64,000 nucleotides of DNA from Saccharopolyspora erythraea. GTDB lineage: Bacteria > Actinomycetota > Actinomycetes > Mycobacteriales > Pseudonocardiaceae. The notes below the pieces were generated by a model. That model was not told where the DNA came from, searched no databases, and saw only the letters and a program-made list of their open reading frames with translations. The position numbers and the translations under genes are program-made. The stretch lies in assembly GCF_018141105.1 (NCBI RefSeq), contig NZ_CP054839.1, positions 434,001-498,000 on the forward strand. Reading direction: 5' to 3'. Shown here one piece after another: positions 46,419-55,659 of this stretch; positions within the stretch are counted from its first letter, which is position 1, and every line of letters begins with the position of its first letter.

Positions 46419-48359
46419 CTACAGCGCTACCTGCGGGTGCAGCCTGCCGATGGTCCACATCCGCTGCCGCATCACCACCGCGGTGGTCATGGCCAGCGCC
46501 GCCACCAGGAAGCCCGCCAGCATCACCGCGGACTCCACCAGCACCTCGGTCAGGCCACCGGAGATCGTCACGCGCAGGCCGTCTACGAGGTAGGTCATCG
46601 GCAGGTACGGGTGGATCACCTGGAACGGGCCCGGGGTGGTCTCCACCGGGTAGAGCCCGCCGCAGGCGGTGAGCTGCACCATCAGCAACACCAGCGAGAG
46701 CAGTCCGCCGACCGCCCCGAACGCCGTGCGCAGCAGGTGGTCGATGGCCACGAACGCCGCGGCCGCGAGCGCGACCAGCCCGATCGTCCACCACATGTTC
46801 CGGGGCTGGAGGCCGAGTCCGAGGTCGACCACCCCGTACAGCAGGAGCCCGCCGACCACTCCGAGCGTCGCGGCGGGCAGGTAGCCGGCGAGCGTGATCG
46901 TCGTCGCGCCGACCCGTCCGGCCACCGCGCGGAAGTTGAGCGGCCTGAGCACCAGGTAGGCGAACAGGCCGAACACCCACAGCGCGATCGAGAAGAAGAA
47001 CGGGGCCAGGCCGCGGCCGTAGACCGCGGCGGGGTTGAGGTTGGCGGTCTCGATCCGCGCCGGCGAGGCGAGGACGTCGGCGGCCTGGGCGACCTGGCCC
47101 GGGTTGGTCGGCGGGATCTGGTCGAGGCCGCCCGCGACCAGCCCCTGGATGCGCTTGGCCCCGTTGTTGAGCTGGTCCGCGCCGGTCTGCAGCACGCCGC
47201 TGTTGGCGACCAGCGTGCTGAGCCCGCTGGTGACGCCCTTGGACCCGGCTTCGAGCTCGCCGGTGCCCTTGGTGAGGGTCTCCATCGGCCCGGTGCTCTC
47301 CCGCACCTGCTCCCGCAGCGGTTGGACGTCCTTCTGCAATGCCCGCGCCCGGGAGTCCGCCTCCTGCGCGGTGCCGAGCGCGCGTTCGGCGGCATTGGAG
47401 GTGGCGGTGGCGGTGGACGAGAGCTTCCGGGCGTTGTCCAGCGCTCGCCGGTAGACCGGGTCGTCGCCGACCGCCGGGTGCTTGCGGGCCAGCTCCTCCA
47501 GGTCGGTCGCGCCCGTCGCGGACCGGTCGCGGACGGCCGCGGTCGCGGTGCTGATCTCGTCGAGGGTGCGCACCGCGACACCGCTGGCGCCGACCACCGT
47601 GCCGACCGCGTCGGGCAGCTTCTCGGTGGCGACTTCGGTGAGGTCACCGATCTGCGCGTCGAGCTGCGCGGTCGCCGAGGAGATGTCGGAGACCCCGCGC
47701 GAGATCCGGCCCGCGCCGTCCCGCACGCCGCTGAGGCCCTTGGTCAGCGCGGCCGTGCCCTGCTCACCCAGCTCGGAGCTCTTGACCAGCTCCTTGGACG
47801 CCTCCGATGCCATCTGCAGCTTCTCGCGGGCCTGGTCCAGCTCGCCGTAGAGCGCGCGGGCGTAGCTGGCGTGGGCGGCGGCGTTGATCTGGTTCTGCAG
47901 CCGCGACCTTACGGTGTCGGCCATGATCCCGACGATGAAGCCGTTCGCGTCGTTCTTGGTGACCAGCAGCTCGGCCCGCTTGGGCTCGGCGTCGGCGGCG
48001 CTGGCCAGCTTCGCGCTGAAGTCGCGCGGAACCTCGATGGTGAAGTAGTAGCGCCCCTGCTCCAGGCCGCTCCGCGCGTCGGCGCTGTCGGTGAAGTGCC
48101 AGTCGAAGGTGCGGGCGGCCTTGAGCTGCTCGACGAACTGGCCGCCCGCGTCGATGAGCTCCTTGTCGTGGCGCACCGGGTGGTCGTTGTTGACCACGGC
48201 CACCGGCACCGCGCCGAGCCTGCCGTAGGGGTCCCAGTTCGACCACAGGTAGAGCCCGCCGTAGAGCAGCGGTACCAGGATCAGCACCAGCGGCACCCAG
48301 CGCCGCAGCGGTCCGCGGAACCGCAGGAACTCCAGTCGCGCAAGCCTGATCGCCTTCAC
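46419..48359 (-). CDS. YhgE/Pip-family membrane protein
   Basis: A 646-residue protein: one N-terminal membrane helix (about 20-42), a large extracytoplasmic domain with the YhgE/Pip signature VAVVNNDHPV and YYFTIEVPRDFSAKL, a long heptad-like helical region (190-400), and six C-terminal helices of ABC-2 permease type, with LMVQLTACGGLYPVE and HPYLPMTYLVDGLR. Related proteins include phage infection protein and the ESX-like EsaA. GTG 48359 (SD GGAGGG) overlaps the upstream ATPase by 4 bp (GTGA); this start is preferred to GTG 48377. The coupled ATPase suggests an exporter, but see its degenerate motifs. Confidence 0.9.
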   Translation of the reverse strand: MKAIRLARLEFLRFRGPLRRWVPLVLILVPLLYGGLYLWSNWDPYGRLGAVPVAVVNNDHPVRHDKELIDAGGQFVEQLKAARTFDWHFTDSADARSGLEQGRYYFTIEVPRDFSAKLASAADAEPKRAELLVTKNDANGFIVGIMADTVRSRLQNQINAAAHASYARALYGELDQAREKLQMASEASKELVKSSELGEQGTAALTKGLSGVRDGAGRISRGVSDISSATAQLDAQIGDLTEVATEKLPDAVGTVVGASGVAVRTLDEISTATAAVRDRSATGATDLEELARKHPAVGDDPVYRRALDNARKLSSTATATSNAAERALGTAQEADSRARALQKDVQPLREQVRESTGPMETLTKGTGELEAGSKGVTSGLSTLVANSGVLQTGADQLNNGAKRIQGLVAGGLDQIPPTNPGQVAQAADVLASPARIETANLNPAAVYGRGLAPFFFSIALWVFGLFAYLVLRPLNFRAVAGRVGATTITLAGYLPAATLGVVGGLLLYGVVDLGLGLQPRNMWWTIGLVALAAAAFVAIDHLLRTAFGAVGGLLSLVLLMVQLTACGGLYPVETTPGPFQVIHPYLPMTYLVDGLRVTISGGLTEVLVESAVMLAGFLVAALAMTTAVVMRQRMWTIGRLHPQVAL

Positions 48360-49033
48360 CGCAACCCTCCGTTCCACGAGAGGATCTCGGTCGGCTCGCC
48401 GAACTGGAACAGCGGCAGGTGCACCACGGCCGCGTCACCGGGCGGCGCGTCGGTCGAGCCCGCGACCACCGTCATGCCGGTCTGGGCGACCGCCCGCAGC
48501 GCGGACCACACCCGCGCGCGGCTGCCCCGCGGCAGGCCCACGTCGATGTCGTCGACCACGATCGCGGCGGGCTCGGCGGCGATGGCCAGCGCGACCGACA
48601 GCAGCAGCCGCTCGGCCGGGTGCAGCTCGCAGACCAGCGCCCACGGGTCGGGGTCCAGCCCCACGGCCGCGAGGGACTTCTCGACGTCGAGCTCGGAAAC
48701 CCCGAAGATCAGCCGCTGCTCGGTCACGGCCTCGCGCACGCGGTACTTGTCCTCCAGCTCGAAACCCGGGCGCAGCCGCGCGGGGAGCACCAGCCTGCGC
48801 ACCGCCCTGGCCCGCGCGGGCAGCACGTAGCCCGAGACCTCCAGATATCCGGCGACCGTCCGCAGCCTGCCTGCCAGCGCGTACAGCAGTGCGGTCCGGC
48901 CGCTGCCGCCCGGACCGGTGACCACGCCGAGATCGCCGGGCCGGAACCGAAGGTCCACGTTCTCGAAGACGATGCCTTCGGGGCCGAGCGCGGTGATGCC
49001 CCTGGCGAAGAAGTCGGCGCCGTCGATGTCCAC
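48356..49033 (-). CDS. Degenerate ABC-type ATPase coupled to YhgE/Pip protein
   Basis: A 225-residue ABC-like nucleotide-binding protein with altered motifs. The Walker A is GPGGSGRT, Arg replacing the phosphate-binding Lys; the signature region reads LHPAERLLLSVALA in place of LSGGQ; the Walker B is IVVDDIDVG with Asp instead of the catalytic Glu. GTG 49033 has SD AGGAG. The stop overlaps the YhgE/Pip start by 4 bp. Overall fold and order of motifs are ABC-like, so it is a divergent subunit rather than a pseudogene: the frame is intact and codon use is normal. It may bind nucleotide without turnover. Confidence 0.8.
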   Translation of the reverse strand: MDIDGADFFARGITALGPEGIVFENVDLRFRPGDLGVVTGPGGSGRTALLYALAGRLRTVAGYLEVSGYVLPARARAVRRLVLPARLRPGFELEDKYRVREAVTEQRLIFGVSELDVEKSLAAVGLDPDPWALVCELHPAERLLLSVALAIAAEPAAIVVDDIDVGLPRGSRARVWSALRAVAQTGMTVVAGSTDAPPGDAAVVHLPLFQFGEPTEILSWNGGLR

Positions 49034-49140
49034 AGCAGGCTCCTAACGTCGCACGCTGGCTGATCCAAAGTGGCTGCCAGCGAGGACGTGGGCAACTCGT
49101 AACAGCCGCCCGCGCGATCTCCACTGTGGAGCAGGCCGTT

Positions 49141-49156
49141 CCGGGCGGCTGCCCGG
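49141..49156 (-). terminator. Weak hairpin after the 2H phosphoesterase gene
   Basis: CCGGGC-GGCT-GCCCGG, 35 bp after the stop on the minus strand and without a T-run. The rest of 49034-49190 shows no feature. Confidence 0.35.
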
Positions 49157-49190
49157 ATGCCCCGTTGGAATGAACTTGGCGGAGCCGGGG

Positions 49191-49718
49191 TCAGAGCGCC
49201 AGCACGGGCTCGACCTCTCCGGTGCGCGTGTCGATGACGCCGATCTCGCTGACCGGCGCCCGGATCGGCTCCGGCGGGCACAGCTCGGCGAAGCCCGTTG
49301 CCAGCTCGGCGCCGGTGATCCCGATGGCCAGCGTGCAGTGCGGGATCCACGCGCCCGGGAAGTAGTACGCCGACGGGGCCGAGACCTTGCCCGCCAGCAC
49401 GTCGTGGACCGCGGAGTGCACCGCGATCAGCTCGGTGTCGACGACAGCGCCGAGCAGCAGCACCGACTCGTCGCTGGGAAAGGTGCCCAGCGTGTAGAGC
49501 CACAGGTCAGGCACCGAGAGCAGGCTCAGCTCGGCGCGCAGGTCGCGTCGCGCGCCCTCGGGGATCCTGCCCGCGACGGCGAGCGTGACGTGCGGCCGGT
49601 GCCTGCGGTGCCCGCGGGAGGCCAGGCTCGGCACCCCGGCCGCCTCCAGCCGCTTCCACAGCGCCCGGACCGCCTCCTCGGCGGAGTCGTCGAAGAACAG
49701 CCCGAGAGCGTGCGCCAT
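49191..49718 (-). CDS. 2H phosphoesterase (2'-5' RNA ligase-like)
   Basis: A 175-residue protein with the two HxT motifs of the 2H superfamily: HVTLAV at about 43-48 and HCTLAI at about 127-132, on a duplicated LigT-like fold. Family members hydrolyse cyclic phosphodiesters or ligate RNA 2'-5'; the physiological substrate is unknown. ATG 49718 is 3 bp after the mutY stop, so it is co-transcribed with mutY, and a repair- or RNA-linked role is possible. Confidence 0.85.
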   Translation of the reverse strand: MAHALGLFFDDSAEEAVRALWKRLEAAGVPSLASRGHRRHRPHVTLAVAGRIPEGARRDLRAELSLLSVPDLWLYTLGTFPSDESVLLLGAVVDTELIAVHSAVHDVLAGKVSAPSAYYFPGAWIPHCTLAIGITGAELATGFAELCPPEPIRAPVSEIGVIDTRTGEVEPVLAL

Positions 49719-49721
49719 GGC

Positions 49722-50630
49722 TCAGTGCTCTCCGGGGAGCGCGAACCGGCCGTCGTCGGTCTGCTCCAGCAGCCCGTCGACCAGCAGCGAGTCGAGGCAG
49801 CGGTCGCGCTGGCCCGCGTCGGCCCACACCGCGTCGAGCTGGTCGCGGGTGACCGGGCCTTCGGTGCCGCGCAGCACGTCGAGGAGCTTGCCGCGCACCT
49901 GGCGGTCGGTGCCCGCGAACTTCTGGACCTTCTTCGGCGGACCGGCGTAGGCGGGCCTGCCCGCGTGCTGCCAGGCGCAGTCGTGGGCGATCGGGCACGA
50001 CTCGCACGCGGGGGAGCGGACGGTGCAGACGACCTGCCCCAGCTCCATCAGCGCCGCCGACAGCCGGGCGGCCTCGGCGTCGCCGTCGGGCAGCAGCGCC
50101 TCGACGTCGGCGAGGTCGCGCTTGGTCGACGGCGGGCCCGCGTCACCGGCGCCGTGCACCGCGCGGGCCACGACGCGGCGGACATTGGTGTCCACGACGG
50201 GAGCGCGCCTGCCGTAGGCGAAGGCCGCGACCGCGCGGGCCGTGTAGGCGCCGATGCCGGGCAGCGCCAGCAGGGTGTCGACGTCGGAGGGGACCACGTC
50301 GCCGTGCTCGGCGGCGATGGTGGTGGCGGCCTCGTGCAGGCGCAGCGCCCGGCGCGGGTAGCCCAGCTTGCCCCACGCGCGCAGCACCTCGGCCTGGCTC
50401 GCCGCCGCCAGGTCGGAGGGGCGCGGCCAGCGCGCCATCCACTCCTCCCAGATGGGCTGCACCCTGGCCACCGGGGTCTGCTGGAGCATCGTCTCGCTGA
50501 CCAGCACACCCCATCCGGTCGTGCCGACCGCGCGCCACGGCAGCGGGCGCGCGGTCGCCGCGAACCAGTCGATGAGCTCGACGGGGTTCAGCGGGGAGGT
50601 GGCGGCATCTCGTTCGGCACCGATCTTCAT
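49722..50630 (-). CDS. mutY: A/G-specific adenine glycosylase
   Basis: A 302-residue base-excision enzyme removing adenine opposite 8-oxoG. Helix-hairpin-helix LPGIGAYTARAVAAFAYG and the catalytic Asp in VVDTNVRRV are followed by the 4Fe-4S cluster motif C-x6-C-x2-C-x5-C (CTVRSPACESCPIAHDC). There is no NUDIX-type 8-oxoG recognition domain of full length; the C-terminal 60 residues look like a winged-helix segment. ATG 50630 has SD GGAAG. It is divergent in order from, but on the same strand as, the carbonic anhydrase upstream. Confidence 0.94.
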   Translation of the reverse strand: MKIGAERDAATSPLNPVELIDWFAATARPLPWRAVGTTGWGVLVSETMLQQTPVARVQPIWEEWMARWPRPSDLAAASQAEVLRAWGKLGYPRRALRLHEAATTIAAEHGDVVPSDVDTLLALPGIGAYTARAVAAFAYGRRAPVVDTNVRRVVARAVHGAGDAGPPSTKRDLADVEALLPDGDAEAARLSAALMELGQVVCTVRSPACESCPIAHDCAWQHAGRPAYAGPPKKVQKFAGTDRQVRGKLLDVLRGTEGPVTRDQLDAVWADAGQRDRCLDSLLVDGLLEQTDDGRFALPGEH

Positions 50631-50654
50631 GTCGCTTCCGATAGTGCCAGGCTC

Positions 50655-50673
50655 GCCGGCCGGTCCGGCCGGC
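50655..50673 (-). terminator. Hairpin after the carbonic anhydrase gene
   Basis: GCCGGCC / GGCCGGC with a 5-base loop, 15 bp beyond the minus-strand stop at 50688; no clear T-run. Confidence 0.4.
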
Positions 50674-50687
50674 GGTCCGGGCCGCTG

Positions 50688-51221
50688 TCAGCCGCGCGCC
50701 CCGGCGGGGGCGGAGGCGTCGGCGGCGGTCTCGGAGACCTCGGTCAGGGCACCCGTGCCGATGTCGGCCACGAAGCCGCGCAGGCTCGTCGTCAGGCCCA
50801 GGAACGGGCTGCGCCGCACGCGTGCCATGCACTGGCGCACGTCCTGCTCGGCGTCGGCGAAGGTCTCCACCGACCACGACGGCCGCTGGCCGGTCTCGGC
50901 CTCCAGCTCGTCCTTGAACTCGCCCTCGGTGAAGGTCGCCAGCCCGCAGCCGGTGTGGTGCACGAGCATGACCTCGCGGGTGCCGAGCTTGCGCTGGCTG
51001 ATCGCCAGCGACCGGATGACGTCGTCGGTCACCGCGCCGCCCGCGTTGCGGATGACGTGCGCCTCGCCGGCGTGCAGCCCGAGGCTCGCGCCGAGGTCGA
51101 TCCGGCAGTCCATGCACGTCACGACCGCGACCCGCAGCGACGGCTGCGCAGGCAGTCCGGGATCGCTGGCATCGCGGACGTGGAGCTCGTTGCGCTGCAC
51201 GATCTCGTCGCAGGCGGTCAC
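50688..51221 (-). CDS. Beta-carbonic anhydrase
   Basis: A 177-residue zinc enzyme interconverting CO2 and bicarbonate. Predicted ligands are Cys36 in CMDCR (with the Asp38-Arg40 dyad), His89 and Cys92 in HHTGCG. The length and position next to mutY and disA match mycobacterial CanB (Rv3588c). GTG 51221 has SD GGGAGG. Divergent from the membrane-anchored protein at 51408, with 186 bp between the starts. Confidence 0.93.
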   Translation of the reverse strand: MTACDEIVQRNELHVRDASDPGLPAQPSLRVAVVTCMDCRIDLGASLGLHAGEAHVIRNAGGAVTDDVIRSLAISQRKLGTREVMLVHHTGCGLATFTEGEFKDELEAETGQRPSWSVETFADAEQDVRQCMARVRRSPFLGLTTSLRGFVADIGTGALTEVSETAADASAPAGARG

Positions 51222-51407
51222 TGTTCCTCCCGGCAGGTGTGGCCGAACGTCGGGGTCCGCGTCGCGGCGCGGCTACTGCGTCCGAGGGAACCCGTGGCGT
51301 GGCGTTTTGACAAGGCTTTCCTGATCCACACCACATTTCCCGATACGCCTGATCAGGTGAGCGTGGCTTCGGGCACGCTCGGTAGCGGCGGGGCTACCTT
51401 CGGTGGC

Positions 51408-51977
51408 GTGATGGACCCCATGGGACCGCTGCCGACCGCGGTGTACTGGCGTCGCAGGGCGGTCGCGCTGTCCGCCGCCGCCCTGGCGGTGGGGCTCGCG
51501 GGATGGGCGGTCGTGGCCGTCACCGGTGGCGAGCCGCAACCGCGGGCGGCCTCAGCGCCTCCGCCGCCACCACCGCCGACGGTGTGCCCGGACCCCGCGC
51601 TGCGGATCGTGGCCGAACCCCTCAAGCCCGAGTTCCGCCTCGGCGACGGCGTCGGCCTGCGCATCCTGGTGATCAACGACGGCGACCGCGCATGCCTGCG
51701 CGACACCAACCGCGAGCTGCGCGAGCTGCTGGTGACCACACCCGACGGCAAGCACGTCTGGGGCAGCAACGACTGCTACCGCGAGTCCACCAACGAGGTC
51801 CCGCTGCTGCGGCCCGGCCAGTCGGTGCACAACGACGTCCTGTGGACCGGCGAGCGCTCGGCGCCGGAATGCCCGCCGACCGCAGAGGTCGCGTCCGCCG
51901 GGGAATACCTGCTGGTCGCCAAGCTCGGCGGGCTCACCAGCCGGCCTGTGCCGTTCCGCCTGATCGGTCAGGCGTAG
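51408..51977 (+). CDS. Membrane-anchored extracytoplasmic protein (Rv3587c position)
   Basis: A 189-residue protein with one N-terminal membrane anchor (about 18-40), a Pro-rich linker, and a beta-rich outer domain with three to four Cys (TVCPD, RACLRD, NDCYRE, PECPP), probably disulphide-linked. The last part resembles extracellular proteins that carry a RPGQSVHND-type beta strand. GTG 51408 is 7 nt after TACCTT (51395-51400), a leaderless layout; ATG 51411 is the next codon. It lies between carbonic anhydrase and disA like Rv3587c of M. tuberculosis. Function unknown. Confidence 0.7.
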   Translation: MMDPMGPLPTAVYWRRRAVALSAAALAVGLAGWAVVAVTGGEPQPRAASAPPPPPPPTVCPDPALRIVAEPLKPEFRLGDGVGLRILVINDGDRACLRDTNRELRELLVTTPDGKHVWGSNDCYRESTNEVPLLRPGQSVHNDVLWTGERSAPECPPTAEVASAGEYLLVAKLGGLTSRPVPFRLIGQA

Positions 51978-52022
51978 CGCGCGGGTACCTCGCTGCGGCG
52001 GACGGGGCCAGGACTTCGGCGA

Positions 52023-53135
52023 TCAGGCGTAGCGGTCCATGATCGAGGCTTCGGCCAGCCGGGACAGGCCCTCGCGGACCTGCCTCGCCCGCGACTCGCC
52101 GACCGACTCCACCACGCTCAGGTCCTCGGCGGTCGCCGCCAGCAGGTTCTGCAGCGAGCCGAAGTACTCGACGAGCTGCTTGCGGGCCACGGCGGGCAGC
52201 CTCGGCACCCTGGCCAGCAGCCGGTAGCCGCGCGGCTGGAGGTGCTGGTCCAGCGCCTCCAGTGTGCCGGGGTAGCCGAACGCCTTCGCGATCGCCGTGA
52301 GGTCCAGCAGGGCGGTCCCGTCCAGCTTGGCCAGCGCCTCGGCGACCTCCTCGGAGGTCGGCATCGGACCGCCGGTCGGCAGGTACTCCTGCACGATCAG
52401 CTCCCGGTCGATGTCGACCCGGTCCAGCGTCCGGCGGCCCTGCCTGGTGCCGCGAGTGTCCCGCTCGGCGCCGACCAGCTCGTCGAGCTGGAGCTCGATC
52501 AGCCTGCCGTCCTGGCCCAGCTCGACCACGTCGACCTCGATCTCGTCGGCGATGCGGCGCACCATCTCCAGCCGCTGCACGACGGTCATCGCGTCCCGCA
52601 GCGTCACGTAGTCCTCGATCTCCAGCGCCGACAGGGTCTGGGCGACCTCGGCCAGCCGCGCCGTGTAGCGCTCCAGCGTCGCCAGCGCCTGGTTGGCGCG
52701 GGAGAGGATGTCCGGCGAACCGATGAGCAGGTGGCGGTGGCCCTGGAAGTACAGGCTGATGATGCTCATCGACTGGCTCACCGAGACCACCGGGTAGCCG
52801 GTGTGGATGGCGGTGCGCTCGGCCGAGCGGTGCCGCGTTCCCGACTCGTCGGTCGGGATGCCGGCGTCGGGCACCAGCTGCACGTTGGCGCGCACGATCC
52901 GGGTCGCGTCCGAGGAGAGCACCACCGCACCGTCCATCTTGGACAGCTCGCGCAGCCGGGTCGCGCTGAACTCGACGTCGAGATGGAAGCCGCCGTCGCA
53001 CAGCGACTCCACCACCTCGTCGTAGCCGAGCACGACGAGCCCGCCGGTGCGGCCGCGCAGGATGCGTTCCAGGCCGTCGCGCAGCGCCGTGCCGGGCGCG
53101 AGCCAGCCGAGCGTGGCGCGCAGCTTCTCGTTCAC
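52023..53135 (-). CDS. disA: Diadenylate cyclase (c-di-AMP synthase)
   Basis: A 370-residue DisA making c-di-AMP from two ATP and scanning DNA for branched structures. The DAC domain (1-140) has KMDGA with Asp68-Gly69-Ala70 and GTRHR at 99-103, both catalytic signatures. A helical spine follows, then C-terminal helix-hairpin-helix repeats ([16 protein letters not shown]). GTG 53135 overlaps the radA stop by 4 bp (GTGA). RadA is known to bind and inhibit DisA in several bacteria, which fits the coupling. Confidence 0.96.
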   Translation of the reverse strand: MNEKLRATLGWLAPGTALRDGLERILRGRTGGLVVLGYDEVVESLCDGGFHLDVEFSATRLRELSKMDGAVVLSSDATRIVRANVQLVPDAGIPTDESGTRHRSAERTAIHTGYPVVSVSQSMSIISLYFQGHRHLLIGSPDILSRANQALATLERYTARLAEVAQTLSALEIEDYVTLRDAMTVVQRLEMVRRIADEIEVDVVELGQDGRLIELQLDELVGAERDTRGTRQGRRTLDRVDIDRELIVQEYLPTGGPMPTSEEVAEALAKLDGTALLDLTAIAKAFGYPGTLEALDQHLQPRGYRLLARVPRLPAVARKQLVEYFGSLQNLLAATAEDLSVVESVGESRARQVREGLSRLAEASIMDRYA

Positions 53136-54514
53136 GCCCGGGCCCGCTTCAGGACGCGCAGCGCGGCGCGGATGTCGGGCACGACGGTCGTCCGCACGCC
53201 GCGCGGCAGCGGACCGGAGTCCGGCGGCACCAGCGCGTGGTCGAAGCCGAGCCGGGCGGCCTCGGCGAGCCTGCGGCCGACGGCGTTGACCCGGCGGATC
53301 TCGCCGGCCAGCCCGACCTCGCCCACGGCGATCACGTTCGACGGCAGCGGCACGCCCCGGCGCGACGAGGCCACCGCCAGCGCCACGGCGAGGTCGGCGG
53401 CGGGCTCGGAGACCTTCATGCCGCCGACGGTCGCGGCGAACACCTCCTGGTCACCGGTCTTGACACCGCCGTGCTTGTCCAGCACCGCGAGCATCATCGA
53501 CACCCGCGCGGAGTCCAGGCCGCTGACCGCGCGCCGGGGCATCGTCATCTGGGTGGGCGTCACCAGCGCCTGCACCTCGGCCAGCAGCGGGCGCTTGCCC
53601 TCGACCATGACCGTCACCGCGGTGCCCTCGACCTGCGTCTCCTGGCGGTTGACGAACAGCCCCGAGGGGTCGGCGACCTCGGCGATGCCGTCGTCGCGCT
53701 GCTCGAAGCAGCCCACCTCGTCGGAGGGGCCGAAGCGGTTCTTGACCCCGCGCAGCATCCGCAGCGAGGAGTGCCGGTCGCCCTCGAAGTGCAGCACCAC
53801 GTCAACCAGGTGTTCGAGTACGCGCGGGCCCGCGACGGAGCCCTCCTTGGTCACGTGACCGACCAGCAGCACCGGCAGCCCGCGCTCCTTGGCCAGCGCG
53901 ACCAGCGCGGAGGTCACCGCGCGCACCTGCGTCACGCCGCCGGGGCTGCCCTCGGCCTCCGGCGACTGCACGGTCTGCACGGAGTCGACGATCAGCAGGC
54001 CGGGTTTGACCGAGTCCACGTGCCCGAGCACCGAGCCCAGGTCGCTCTCGGCGCCGAGGTAGAGCTGCGGGTGCACCGAGTCGGTCCGCTCCGCCCGGAG
54101 GCGCACCTGACCTGCGGATTCCTCGCCTGTCACGTAGAGGGAGGGCCCGCCCTTGCCGGTCGCGGCCCAGCGGTGGGCGACCTCCAGCAGCAGCGTGGAC
54201 TTGCCGACCCCGGGCTCACCGGCCATCAGCACCACCGCGCCGGGCACGATGCCGCCGCCGAGCACGCGGTCGAGCTCGCCGATGCCGGTCGATACGGCCC
54301 GCGCCGAGTCGAGGTCGACCTCGGCGATCGGGCGGGCGGGGGTGGCCGGGGCGCCCGCGGCGACCTTGGCCAGCGCGGGCCGCGCCGCGGCGGCCTCGTC
54401 GATCGTGCCCCACGCCTGGCAGCTCGGGCAGCGACCGACCCACTTGGCCACCTCGTGGCCGCAGTCGGCGCAGCGGAAGCCGGGGCGGGCGGTACGGGCG
54501 TTCTTCGGGGGCAC
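53132..54514 (-). CDS. radA: DNA repair protein RadA
   Basis: A 460-residue RecA-like helicase/branch-migration protein. The N-terminal zinc finger is C15-x2-C18 ... C29-x2-C32; Walker A GEPGVGKS is at 99-106; the KNRFG motif is in [12 protein letters not shown]; and a Lon-like C-terminal domain ends the protein. GTG 54514 is 6 nt downstream of TAGCCT on the minus strand, so it is probably leaderless. It forms a coupled pair with disA. Confidence 0.96.
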   Translation of the reverse strand: MPPKNARTARPGFRCADCGHEVAKWVGRCPSCQAWGTIDEAAAARPALAKVAAGAPATPARPIAEVDLDSARAVSTGIGELDRVLGGGIVPGAVVLMAGEPGVGKSTLLLEVAHRWAATGKGGPSLYVTGEESAGQVRLRAERTDSVHPQLYLGAESDLGSVLGHVDSVKPGLLIVDSVQTVQSPEAEGSPGGVTQVRAVTSALVALAKERGLPVLLVGHVTKEGSVAGPRVLEHLVDVVLHFEGDRHSSLRMLRGVKNRFGPSDEVGCFEQRDDGIAEVADPSGLFVNRQETQVEGTAVTVMVEGKRPLLAEVQALVTPTQMTMPRRAVSGLDSARVSMMLAVLDKHGGVKTGDQEVFAATVGGMKVSEPAADLAVALAVASSRRGVPLPSNVIAVGEVGLAGEIRRVNAVGRRLAEAARLGFDHALVPPDSGPLPRGVRTTVVPDIRAALRVLKRARA

Positions 54515-54667
54515 TGCGCGAGGCTATCTGCCGCATCCGACTACGTCGTGGCGACCACCCGGGCGGCCCGGGCTCACCCACCCGACGGCATGTCCCTGGT
54601 CGGGTGGGCCGGCCGCACCCCGCCACACGCCGTGCAGCGGGCCGGCATCCGGCCCCGGACACGACGA

Positions 54668-54696
54668 AGGGCCGCCCGCTGGTCGCGGACGGCCCT
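54668..54696 (-). terminator. Terminator of the lpqE-like gene
   Basis: AGGGCCG / CGGCCCT stem about 20 bp after the minus-strand stop. It also lies downstream of no plus-strand gene. Confidence 0.5.
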
Positions 54697-54716
54697 GTCG
54701 GTGGCTCTGGCCGGGG

Positions 54717-55358
54717 TCAGTGCCCGGAGCCGTGGGGGGCGCCGTGCTCGGGGCGCGGCTTGTGGTCGGGGCCGATCGGGACCTGCACCGTCACCGCGCC
54801 GGCCTTCTCGAAGACGAAGGTCACCGGGATGGTCACCCCGGGGGTGATGTCCTGGGTCAGGCCGTTGAGGGTGATGCGGATCTCGCGCTGGTCGGACGGG
54901 CCGCCCTGGGCGCTGGGCGCGTTGCTCGCGGTCGGCGCGTGGCTCGACGTCGGCTCCTGCTGCGTCGTCGCGTGCCCGGACTCCTGCCGCGCGCCGTCGG
55001 CGTGCAGGGCGGTGCCCGCGGGCAGGTCGCTGGTGCCCTCGATCTGGGCGGTGGCGGCGTAGGTGCTGGAGACCTGGACCAGGCGGTCGTCGACGGCGCC
55101 GTCGTTGGACAGGACCAGCTTCAGCGGGGCGGAGGAGCCCGCCCGGTAGACGCTGCCGTGCTCGGGGAAGGTCATCTGCGCGTCGCGGACGGCGATCTCC
55201 TTGACCGTCCCGTTCCCGCCGCTGACGGCGGCGACCTGGGTGTCGGTCTCGGTCACCTGACCGGCACTGCATCCTCCGAGTGCGACGACGGCGCCGAGTC
55301 CGAGTGCGGCCGAGGCCAACCGCAGGCGAACGGCCTTCTGGTGCTGTGGGCGGCTCAC
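54717..55358 (-). CDS. lpqE: LpqE-like lipoprotein
   Basis: A 213-residue secreted lipoprotein. The signal peptide ends in lipobox LGGC near residue 30, giving an N-acyl-cysteine anchor on the outer membrane face. The mature protein is a beta-sandwich (KLVLSNDGAVDDRLV, IPVTFVFEKAGAV) with a Ser/Thr/Gln-rich insertion near 130-155 and a His/Pro-rich tail. Copper-chaperone-like PCuAC proteins share this fold, but no clear copper-ligand set was seen. GTG 55358 has SD AGGAGGG at about 11 bases. It is next to carD, as LpqE is in mycobacteria; function unknown. Confidence 0.82.
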   Translation of the reverse strand: MSRPQHQKAVRLRLASAALGLGAVVALGGCSAGQVTETDTQVAAVSGGNGTVKEIAVRDAQMTFPEHGSVYRAGSSAPLKLVLSNDGAVDDRLVQVSSTYAATAQIEGTSDLPAGTALHADGARQESGHATTQQEPTSSHAPTASNAPSAQGGPSDQREIRITLNGLTQDITPGVTIPVTFVFEKAGAVTVQVPIGPDHKPRPEHGAPHGSGH

Positions 55359-55626
55359 GGTTGCAGCGTCCCTCCTGATTGCCGGACAACCGGGAGGGAG
55401 CTTAATCCCCCGCGAGCGCGGGGTCGGCCGAGCCCCCTGCCCGGGCACCGCCCGGACCCGCCGCCGGGGGTGCCGCGACGATCTCCACCGTCCGTCCACA
55501 ATGGATCATTTCATGGTCCCGAAGGGGTGCGCCTTGCATGCCCGGCGGTCGTTTGTCAACCCCCGCCCATGGCCTGACCTGCGATTACGGATGGTGAGGC
55601 GGTCGAGGCCCGGTTGTGGCCCGTGT

Positions 55627-55659
55627 TAAACTGGGCATAGCGAAAGGGGCAGAGGACAC
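55627..55659 (+). promoter_or_regulatory. carD promoter -10 and leader
   Basis: TAAACT (55627-55632) is a good -10, giving a leader of about 20-25 nt with GAGGA as SD before ATG 55660. No clear -35 at 17 bp. Confidence 0.5.

Noticed and set aside
48356-49033. Pseudogene call for the degenerate ATPase
   Set aside because: The frame is intact, start and stop are in good context, and it is coupled to the next gene; altered motifs alone do not show decay.
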